Part shown: positions 7,826-14,428 of the stretch, piece by piece
How the letters are laid out: every line of letters begins with the position of its first letter
How positions within the stretch are numbered: the stretch's first letter is position 1
Origin: CAZEFK01 sp964511405
GTDB lineage: Bacteria > Pseudomonadota > Alphaproteobacteria > Elsterales > Elsteraceae
Assembly (NCBI GenBank): GCA_964511405.1
Contig: CAZEFK010000038.1
Span: forward strand, 1-40,280
Direction of reading: 5' to 3'
Length of the DNA: 40,280 nt
Program-made: the position numbers and the translations under genes
The notes under the pieces: model-generated
Told to the model about the DNA's origin: nothing
The model's input: the letters and a program-made list of their open reading frames with translations, nothing else
Databases searched by the model: none

Positions 7826-9441
7826 TACGACCCTCGCAACTGCGCCAGGATGGACGGGGGAAGAGGCAGGCTCGCCGCGATCGACGCCGAACTTGCGGCG
7901 GCCGCGCCAAGCCCGATCAGCAGGAGTCCGCAGGCGGCGCCGAAGCTGACCGCCCCGGCGCGCCGGCGTCGGCGCTCGCGGGCGGTCATCAGGGTCGAGA
8001 TCGAGCCCAGCACCGGCTGCTCGAAGGCCTGGCCGAGCTCGGCCGCGGACTTGAAGCGGTCGTCGAACGACTCCAGCAGCACCGCAGCACCGATGCCGGC
8101 CGCCAGCGCCGCCACCAGGACCGCGGCATAGTAGATGACGTGGCCGGGTCCGCTCGGGACCGTGGGCAGGACGACCGGCTCGACGACGCGGAACTGCAGG
8201 CTGTCGCGGCGGTCTTCCATGGCCTGGGCCAGCCGCGCCGACTCGCGGCGGGCCAGCATTTCGTCATACTCCTTGCGCACCACCGAATAGTCGCGGTTGA
8301 GGTTGGAGAGCTCGGCCTCGACCTGTGGCACCACCTGCGCCCGATCCTCGGCCTGCGCCAGCGCCGCGCGCGCGGTCACCACGCGCTGCTCCAGGGCGTT
8401 GATCCGCCCCTCGCTGTCGACCAGCCGGATCTTCAGGGTCTCGTAGATGGCGTTGGGCATGCTTGCCTGCGGCCGGCCGCCGCCGCCGGCACCGTGCCAG
8501 GGCTTGGCCCGGGCCGCGGCATATTCCTGCTTGAGCTGCGCCAGCTGGCGGTTGGCGGCGATCAGATCGGGATGCTGAGGCGTGTATTTCAGCGCCATCT
8601 CGTCGCGCAGGCGCTGCAGCGTCATCAGGCGCTGGCGCAGGTCCACCGCCTCGGGCGACAGGCCGGCCTCGGGACTGGCCGCGCCCGCCATGCCGGTGTC
8701 GAGCTGCAGGGTCGGCGGCGTGATCGCGAGCTGGTGGCGCAGGTTCTCGGCCTGGATCTTCTCGTTGTCGAGCTCGCGCTGAGCGGCGTCCAGATCGTTG
8801 CGGCGCTGTCCCAGCAGGGTTGCGAACTCGACGCCGCTCGGCAGGTCGGCGGCGTGGGCCTCCTTGAAGGTGGCCAGCCGCTGCTCGGCGGCGCGGAGCT
8901 TGGTCTCGTAATCGGCGATGCGCTGGTCGATGAAGGTCTGGGCATTGGCCATGTCGCGCCGCTTGTCGCCGAGGTTGCTCTCGATGAATACGCTGAGCAA
9001 AGCCTGGACGACCTTCTGCGCCTGCGGCGGGTTGGGGCCGGTGTAGGCAATCGTGAACAGGTTGCGCACCGGTTCGGGCACGATCGTGATCGCGCTGCGC
9101 AGATCGTTGATCAGGCGCTCGCGGCCGCGCTCGTCGCTGACCGCCAGGTCGAGATCGGTGGCGCGCGCCACCTTCTCCAGGTTGGGCCGGGTCAGCAGCG
9201 TGCGGTACATGAGGTTGACCTGCTGGTCCATGTTGGCCTGGACCGCCAGCCCCTGCATCAGGGGCTGCAGCAGGGTGTCGGTGTCGACGTAGATCTTGGC
9301 GTTGGCGGTGTAGCGCGCGGGCAGGTGGCTGACGCCGACCCAGCCGGCGACGCTGACGAACGCGGCGATGCCCAGCACCATCCAGCGCCGGAGCCAGATG
9401 CTGTCGAGGTAGCGCCAGAGCTGAGTGCGGATGTCGTCCAT
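7825..9441 (-). CDS. XrtA system polysaccharide chain-length determinant (Wzz/GumC type, TIGR03007)
   Basis: Inner-membrane co-polymerase of 538 residues. An N-terminal Wzz domain begins with a transmembrane segment (WMVLGIAAFVSVAGWVGVSH, about residues 20-39). A long periplasmic part (about 45-420) contains coiled-coil-like heptads. A second membrane segment follows (VIYYAAVLVAALAAGIGAAV, about 435-455), with a third C-terminal hydrophobic stretch (about 495-525), as in exosortase-linked members. It lacks its own kinase domain, which is supplied by the separate gene immediately downstream with a one-base TAATG overlap. A GGGAG ribosome-binding site stands before the ATG at 9441. It sets chain length and links the polymerase to the outer-membrane export protein encoded upstream. 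Confidence 0.93.
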   Translation of the reverse strand: MDDIRTQLWRYLDSIWLRRWMVLGIAAFVSVAGWVGVSHLPARYTANAKIYVDTDTLLQPLMQGLAVQANMDQQVNLMYRTLLTRPNLEKVARATDLDLAVSDERGRERLINDLRSAITIVPEPVRNLFTIAYTGPNPPQAQKVVQALLSVFIESNLGDKRRDMANAQTFIDQRIADYETKLRAAEQRLATFKEAHAADLPSGVEFATLLGQRRNDLDAAQRELDNEKIQAENLRHQLAITPPTLQLDTGMAGAASPEAGLSPEAVDLRQRLMTLQRLRDEMALKYTPQHPDLIAANRQLAQLKQEYAAARAKPWHGAGGGGRPQASMPNAIYETLKIRLVDSEGRINALEQRVVTARAALAQAEDRAQVVPQVEAELSNLNRDYSVVRKEYDEMLARRESARLAQAMEDRRDSLQFRVVEPVVLPTVPSGPGHVIYYAAVLVAALAAGIGAAVLLESFDDRFKSAAELGQAFEQPVLGSISTLMTARERRRRRAGAVSFGAACGLLLIGLGAAAASSASIAASLPLPPSILAQLRGS

Positions 9442-9552
9442 GTCGGCTCCCGGCCGTCGGGGGTGAAGGGGTCGTCCCGGGCGGCACTCGTTTGCGCCCG
9501 GGACCGGCAGAACAACGCGCCAACCGGCGGACGGTGGCCGGCGCCCGGGCGC

Positions 9553-10200
9553 CTAGAACCAGGATTGCGGGATCACGAGGATGTCGCCGGGCTTGACCGC
9601 CACGTTCGCGGTCACGTCTCCGTCACGGATCAAGTCGTCCAGGCGCAGCCGATAGTTCTCCTGGTGGTCGGCGACGCGGCGCACCAGCACCGCGCGGTTG
9701 CCCGCGGCGAACTGGGTCAGGCCGCCGACCCGGACCATCACGTCCAGCACCGACATGTTGTCGCTGAACGGGATCGCCTGTGGCCGCGCCGCCTCGCCGA
9801 TCACCCGCACCTGCTGCGTGAACGGCCCGATGAAGTTGGTGACCACCACGGTCACGATCGGCTCCTGGATGTATTTGGCGAGTGCGCCCTGGATCTCCTT
9901 GCTGAGATCGGTCGGCCGCTTGCCGGCGGCCTGGATGTCGTCGGCCAGCGGGATCGAGATGCGGCCGTCGGGGCGGACCGGCACCGTGGAGGTTAGGTCG
10001 GGGTTGCGCCAGACGAACACCTGCAGCGTGTCGCCCGGCCCGATGACATAGTCGGGCGTGTTGGCGCCAGCCGAGATCGTCTCGGGCGCCGGCGCAGCTG
10101 CGGCCGTGGTGGCCGCCGGGCCGCTGCACGCGGCAAGACCGGCGGTGGCGAGCGGAGCCAAGAGCCAGACGGCGAGAGCCTGCAAGCGGAATGCGGTCAT
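9553..10200 (-). CDS. Polysaccharide export lipoprotein (Wza/BexD-like, XrtA-associated)
   Basis: Outer-membrane polysaccharide export protein of 215 residues. A lipoprotein signal ends at the lipobox LAAC with Cys25 as the lipidated residue. The Poly_export domain follows (DYVIGPGDTLQVFVWRNPDL, about residues 50-69), then a SLBB-like domain (QQVRVIGEAARPQAIPF, about 128-145) and a final beta segment, KPGDILVIPQSWF. At this length it matches the short exosortase-associated subfamily rather than full-length Wza. It is the first gene of the minus-strand operon and is followed after 111 bases by the chain-length gene; that gap shows no gene. A GAGG sequence about 10 bases upstream of the ATG can serve as the ribosome-binding site. 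Confidence 0.93.
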   Translation of the reverse strand: MTAFRLQALAVWLLAPLATAGLAACSGPAATTAAAAPAPETISAGANTPDYVIGPGDTLQVFVWRNPDLTSTVPVRPDGRISIPLADDIQAAGKRPTDLSKEIQGALAKYIQEPIVTVVVTNFIGPFTQQVRVIGEAARPQAIPFSDNMSVLDVMVRVGGLTQFAAGNRAVLVRRVADHQENYRLRLDDLIRDGDVTANVAVKPGDILVIPQSWF

Positions 10201-10537
10201 GGGCGGGTGTCCTCGGTCGGAAAGGGGCGCGCCGGCCGGTGCAGCCGGTCCGCATCGGTCAAGAATTGCTGGCCGGCTTGTTGAAACCCAACCATGTCGA
10301 GCCGACCCAGGGTAGCTAGATGCCCCGACGAACGCGCGACGTCCTTAAAAGTCGCAGCGCATGGATCGAAGTTTCTAATAAAACCAAGTCCGGTCGCCGC
10401 CGGCGTTTAGCCGCTTTGTTAAACCACCCCGAACCCGCTGCTGCGAGCGGTTCGGACCCGCCCGGCGGCGGCGCGCGCCGTGACCAAATCGGGATATCCT
10501 TGTGATCTCTATGGCGCGTCATAACCATTGTCGGATA

Positions 10538-10578
10538 TTTTCATAAACATTTTCCGATTTGATCTTGGGAAATGAAAA
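10538..10578. repeat. AT-rich inverted repeat, possible regulator-binding site
   Basis: TTTTCAT at 10538-10544 is matched by ATGAAAA at 10572-10578, and the inner CATTTTCC (10548 onward) is a near match to the complement of GGGAAATG. The symmetry could be an operator or a stem in an upstream leader. It lies in the lowest-GC part of the divergent region. No known consensus is claimed. Confidence 0.4.
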
Positions 10579-10619
10579 ATTCCGGATCGGCATCTAATCT
10601 GTCCCGCATATCAAACGAT

Positions 10620-10650
10620 TTGACGTTCATTGTTCAATACGGACTAAAGT
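10620..10650 (+). promoter_or_regulatory. Candidate sigma-70 type promoter for the sugar-transferase operon
   Basis: A TTGACG -35-like hexamer at 10620-10625 is followed after 19 bases by TAAAGT at 10645-10650 (or after 17 by ACTAAA). The -35 match is good and the -10 match weak. Position, about 200 bases before the start at 10847, is compatible with a leader. Visual call only. Confidence 0.3.
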
Positions 10651-10846
10651 AAAATACTTCGGCGGCAGCGAGCCTTGGTGCGTTACTCGTCGGACTGGAA
10701 CGCTTCGGTTTTGCCCGGGCGGCCCGGTCATGCTCGTCTGAAGGCGGCCAATTGTAAAAGCTTGGCGATCCTCATGCGAGTACGGCCGGGAAAGACGGGC
10801 GGCGGGCAAGCACTTGTCCGGAATCTTTACATCGGGTGACCGAACC

Positions 10847-12265
10847 ATGCGTTTGTTCAAGCATCACATCCCGAACCAGGCGGTGGCAGCGGTTTGCGTA
10901 GACCTTGCGCTGCTGGCGGGCTTGGCCGCCGCAAGCGCGCATCTGATGGAGTTGATCCACGGGTTCGGGCTGGACGCGGCGTTGCCGCAGCTGACCCTGA
11001 CGCTGACCACCTTCGGCGTCCTCGGCATCTATTCGATGGGACTCTATGGCAGTGCCGCGACCGGCCGGCCGCCGCAGCACGAGTTTGCGCGGCTGGTGGT
11101 CGGGCTGGGCTTCGCCGTGGTCATCGCCGATCTGGTGATCAGCCTGACGCCGCTGCCCGAGCCGAGCAGCAACCGTGTGTTCTTCCGGTGGACCTATGCG
11201 GCCAAGCTGGCCCTCACCTTCGCGGCCTTGGCGCTGCCGTCGCTGATGACGGCGCACCGGCTGTTCTGGCCGCTGCTGCGGCGGACCGCGCGACGGCGCG
11301 TGCTGCTGGTCGGCGCGGCGCCTGATGCCGCCAATCTCAGCCGGATGGTGCAGGCGGCCGGGGGCGGCGGCGCCATCGTGATGGTGGTGCGCCCCGATGG
11401 CGAAGTCGAGACGGTGGGCGGCGCGGCCGCGCGCTCCGGACCTCCCGCGCCGCCGGGCGGCGGCTCGCTGTCGGACATCGCGCACAGCTTTCGCGTCCAT
11501 GAAGTGGTGCTGACGGCCGAGCAGGGGGCCGTATCCATGGACAGCGTCATGGCCTGCAAGTTCTCGGGCGTGCATGTCACCGATTACTTGTCGTTCTATG
11601 AGCGCGAGACCCGGCGCGTCGACCTGGAGGCGGTGCGGCCGGACTGGTTCGTGTTCTCCGACGGCTTCGCGGCCCGGCGCTTCGAGCTGGCCGCCAAGCG
11701 CGCCATCGATATCCTGTTCAGCCTGGGCTTCCTGATCGCGACGCTGCCGGTCACGTTGGCCACGGCGCTGCTGATCAAGCTGGACAGCAAGGGGCCGATC
11801 TTCTACGGCCAGGAGCGGGTCGGCCTCAACGGCAAGACCTTCACGGTGCTCAAGTTCCGCAGCATGCGGACGGATGCCGAAGCCGCCGGGCCGCAATGGG
11901 CGGCCGAGCGCGACCCGCGCATCACCCGGATCGGCGCCTTCATCCGCCGTACCCGGATCGACGAGATCCCGCAGATGCTGAACGTGCTGCGCGGCACCAT
12001 GAGCCTGGTCGGCCCGCGTCCGGAACGCCCCGTGTTCGTGGAGAAGCTCTCGGCCGAGATCCCGTATTACGGCGAGCGGCACCGCATGAAGCCCGGCATC
12101 ACCGGCTGGGCCCAGATCAACTATCCTTATGGCGCCAGTGTCGAGGACGCCCGCGCCAAGCTGTCCTACGACCTTTATTACACCAAGAACTTCAGCCTGA
12201 TGCTGGATGTCATCATCATCCTGCAGACGGCCCGGGTCGTCCTCTGGCCCGAAGGCGTGCGCTGA
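10847..12265 (+). CDS. Undecaprenyl-phosphate sugar phosphotransferase (TIGR03013-like, XrtA-associated initiating enzyme)
   Basis: Polyisoprenyl-phosphate hexose-1-phosphate transferase of 472 residues that starts repeat-unit synthesis on undecaprenyl phosphate at the inner membrane. The N-terminal half has several membrane helices and a Rossmann-like domain (RRVLLVGAAPDAANLSRMV, about residues 150-168). The C-terminal bacterial sugar transferase domain (about 280-472) opens with AKRAIDILFSLGFLIATLPV. It contains KFRSMRTDAE, RRTRIDEIPQMLNVLRG, MSLVGPRPERP and KPGITGWAQINYPYG. The ATG at 10847 gives MRLFKHHIPNQ, the usual N-terminus of this subtype; a TTG 33 bases earlier is rejected. A small Gly/Pro-rich insert sits near residue 200. 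It is the first gene of a plus-strand operon with the epimerase one base away. Confidence 0.93.
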   Translation: MRLFKHHIPNQAVAAVCVDLALLAGLAAASAHLMELIHGFGLDAALPQLTLTLTTFGVLGIYSMGLYGSAATGRPPQHEFARLVVGLGFAVVIADLVISLTPLPEPSSNRVFFRWTYAAKLALTFAALALPSLMTAHRLFWPLLRRTARRRVLLVGAAPDAANLSRMVQAAGGGGAIVMVVRPDGEVETVGGAAARSGPPAPPGGGSLSDIAHSFRVHEVVLTAEQGAVSMDSVMACKFSGVHVTDYLSFYERETRRVDLEAVRPDWFVFSDGFAARRFELAAKRAIDILFSLGFLIATLPVTLATALLIKLDSKGPIFYGQERVGLNGKTFTVLKFRSMRTDAEAAGPQWAAERDPRITRIGAFIRRTRIDEIPQMLNVLRGTMSLVGPRPERPVFVEKLSAEIPYYGERHRMKPGITGWAQINYPYGASVEDARAKLSYDLYYTKNFSLMLDVIIILQTARVVLWPEGVR

Positions 12266-12266
12266 C

Positions 12267-13214
12267 ATGGCCGCCTATCTCGTGACCGGCGGCGCCGGCT
12301 TCATCGGCAGCCACCTGGTCGACTCGCTGCTGGCGGACGGCCACCAGGTGCGGGTGCTCGACGATCTGTCGACCGGGCGCCGCGCCAACCTGCCGCCGCG
12401 GGTCGAGCTGCGCGTCGCCGACGTCGCCGCCGCCGCCGCGATGTCGGCGGCGATGGCCGGGGTCGCCGGCTGCTTCCACCTGGCCGCGGTCGCCTCGGTC
12501 GAGCGCAGCACGATCGCGTGGCTCGCCACCCATCGCGCCAACCTGACCGGCACCATCGCCGTGCTCGACGCCGCGGCCAAGGCGGACGGCGGTCCGGTGC
12601 CGGTGGTCTACGCGTCCTCGGCGGCGGTCTATGGCGACTGCCGCGACATTCCGCTGGCCGAGATGGCGCCGACGCGGCCGCTGTCGGCCTACGGCGCCGA
12701 CAAGCTGGGCTGCGAGCTGCATGCCCGCGTGGCCGCCCGGGTGCACCGGGTCCCGAGCTTCGGGACCCGCTTTTTCAACATCTACGGTCCTCGCCAGGAC
12801 CCGCGCTCGCCCTATTCCGGCGTGATCTCGATCTTCGCCGAGCGGATCGCCGCCGGCGAGCCGGTGACGCTGCACGGCGACGGCGGCCAGAGCCGCGACT
12901 TCGTCTATGTGGGCGACGCCGTCCGGGCCTTGCGGCTGGGCATGGACCGCATCGCCGGGAGCAACCCGGCCCGCGCCGAGGTGGCGAATGTCTGCACCGG
13001 CCGCGCAACCACCATTGCCGAGCTGCTGGCCCTGATCGCCGGCGCCGTCGGCCGCCATCCCAAGGTGCTGGCGGCAGCGTCTCGGCCTGGCGACATCCGG
13101 GAGTCCCTCGGCTGCCCCGGCCTGGCCGAGGCGCTGCTGGGATTCCGGGCGGTCACGCCTATCGAAGCCGGCCTGCGCCGGTTGGTCGAGTCGCGCCTGG
13201 CCGGCGCCGCCTAG
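12267..13214 (+). CDS. NAD-dependent epimerase/dehydratase (extended SDR, UDP-sugar 4-epimerase-like)
   Basis: Soluble 315-residue nucleotide-sugar-modifying enzyme. The nucleotide-binding VTGGAGFIGSHLV is at residues 6-18, the catalytic Ser region is YASSAAVYGD, and the Tyr-x3-Lys pair is in SAYGADKLGCE. Downstream RFFNIYGPRQDP and GDGGQSRDFVYVGD are typical of UDP-glucose/UDP-N-acetylglucosamine 4-epimerases. It probably supplies a sugar nucleotide for the polysaccharide; substrate not resolvable. The ATG at 12267 follows the sugar-transferase stop by one base; the longer frame from 12207 lies inside the previous gene. Confidence 0.9.
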   Translation: MAAYLVTGGAGFIGSHLVDSLLADGHQVRVLDDLSTGRRANLPPRVELRVADVAAAAAMSAAMAGVAGCFHLAAVASVERSTIAWLATHRANLTGTIAVLDAAAKADGGPVPVVYASSAAVYGDCRDIPLAEMAPTRPLSAYGADKLGCELHARVAARVHRVPSFGTRFFNIYGPRQDPRSPYSGVISIFAERIAAGEPVTLHGDGGQSRDFVYVGDAVRALRLGMDRIAGSNPARAEVANVCTGRATTIAELLALIAGAVGRHPKVLAAASRPGDIRESLGCPGLAEALLGFRAVTPIEAGLRRLVESRLAGAA

Positions 13215-13222
13215 GAGCTCGC

Positions 13223-14422
13223 ATGCACATCCTGTACTTCCATCGCACCCAGTCCAAGGACGGGCAGGCGGTGCATATCGCCGCCATGGTCGGCGCGCTG
13301 CGGCGGCTCGGTCACAGCGTCGCCATGGTCGCGCCGCCCAACCTCGACCAGGTCGAGTTCGGCGGCGGTGCCACCCGCTCGGCCGTGCTCAAGCGCTGCT
13401 TGCCGAGCGCCGCCTACGAGTTTTTGGAGTACGGCTACAGCGTCCTCGAGTGGCGGCGCCTGATGGCCGCTGCCCGCGCGCGCCGCCCCGACGCCATCTA
13501 TCAGCGCGCCAACCTGTTCATGCCGGCCGGCCGCTGGGCCGCGCGCCGCCTGGGCGTGCCGCTGCTGCTGGAGGTCAACGCGCCGCTGGCCGAGGAGCGC
13601 GGCCGCTACGGCGGCTTGGCGCTGCCGCGCTTCGCCGCTGCCGGCGAGCGCCAGTTGTGGGGCAGCGCCGATTGGGTGCTGCCCGTGACCGCGGTGCTGG
13701 CGGCCCGGGTTGCCGAGGCCGGCGTGCCGCGCGAGCGCATCCGCGTGGTGCCCAACGGCATCGAGCCGGGCTGGGCCGATGCCATCCCGGGCCGCGAGGC
13801 GGCCAAGCGCGAGTCGGGGCTCGAGGGTCGGCTGGTCGTCGGGTTCGTCGGCTTCGTGCGCGAATGGCACCGCGCCGAGCGGCTGGTCCGCTTCCTGGCG
13901 CGCCCGGACGCTCCCCCGGATCTGCATTTCCTGCTGATCGGCGACGGCACCACCCGGACCGCCCTGGAGGCCGAGGCCCAGAAGCTCGGGGTGGCGCATC
14001 GCATGACCGTAACCGGCATCCGGCCGCGGGCCGAGGTGCCGGCGCTGATGGCGGCGATCGACATTGCCGTCCAGCCCGACGTCGTCGACTATGCCTGCCC
14101 GCTGAAGCTGATCGAATACATGGCCATGGGCCGCGCGATTTTGGCGCCCGACCGCGCCAACATCCGCGAGCTGGTGATGCCGGAGCAGGACGCGGTGCTG
14201 TACGACGCCGCGGCCGAGGACGGCTTCGATCAGGGGCTGCAGCGCCTGGTGCAGGACCCCGGCCTGCGGCGCCGGCTCGAGGACGCGGCATGCCGGGCGA
14301 TCGAGGCCCGCGGCCTGACCACGACGGCGCATGCCCGGACCGTCGTCGGCCTGATCGAGGCGGCCAGCCGCCGCGCCGGCGTGCGCCGCCTGGCGCCGGC
14401 GCGCAGCGCGGCGCCGTCCTGA
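13223..14422 (+). CDS. Glycosyltransferase family 4 protein
   Basis: Predicted cytoplasmic GT-B glycosyltransferase, 399 residues. The N-terminal MHILYFHRTQSKDGQAVHI and the GADWV-like SADWVLPVT region fit the GT4 acceptor domain. The C-terminal donor domain has RVVPNGIEP (about residue 176), VVGFVGFVREWHRAERLV, FLLIGDGTTR, and the donor site DYACPLKLIEYMAMGRAIL containing the E-x7-E type glutamate. A TAGGAG ribosome-binding site overlaps the epimerase stop and stands 6-8 bases before the ATG. Third gene of the plus-strand operon, ending 6 bases from the convergent histidine kinase. Sugar specificity is unknown. Confidence 0.9.
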   Translation: MHILYFHRTQSKDGQAVHIAAMVGALRRLGHSVAMVAPPNLDQVEFGGGATRSAVLKRCLPSAAYEFLEYGYSVLEWRRLMAAARARRPDAIYQRANLFMPAGRWAARRLGVPLLLEVNAPLAEERGRYGGLALPRFAAAGERQLWGSADWVLPVTAVLAARVAEAGVPRERIRVVPNGIEPGWADAIPGREAAKRESGLEGRLVVGFVGFVREWHRAERLVRFLARPDAPPDLHFLLIGDGTTRTALEAEAQKLGVAHRMTVTGIRPRAEVPALMAAIDIAVQPDVVDYACPLKLIEYMAMGRAILAPDRANIRELVMPEQDAVLYDAAAEDGFDQGLQRLVQDPGLRRRLEDAACRAIEARGLTTTAHARTVVGLIEAASRRAGVRRLAPARSAAPS

Positions 14423-14428
14423 GCGTCG

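Larger units (their letters stand above)
10201..10846. promoter_or_regulatory. Divergent intergenic region between the two exopolysaccharide transcription units
   Basis: 646 bases with no convincing gene; the short open frames here lack coding-like third positions. GC content falls clearly between about 10330 and 10660 compared with the surrounding genes, as expected for a promoter and regulator-binding region. Expression of both the minus-strand export operon and the plus-strand sugar-transferase operon must start here. The long leader before 10847 leaves room for regulation. I searched by eye for a -24/-12 sigma-54 element (TGGCAC-N5-TTGC) and did not find one with correct spacing. Confidence 0.7.

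Noticed and set aside
10316..10528. Short open frames in the divergent intergenic region
   Set aside because: No ribosome-binding site, no gene-like third-position bias, and the region is AT-rich and regulatory in character.
10505..10530. Possible sigma-54 promoter (TGGCGC...TTGT)
   Set aside because: The distance between the GG and the second element is too long by several bases for a -24/-12 promoter.
10772..12268. Minus-strand frame over the sugar transferase
   Set aside because: Low-information His/Gln/Gly/Arg-rich translation; the plus strand encodes a clear sugar transferase.
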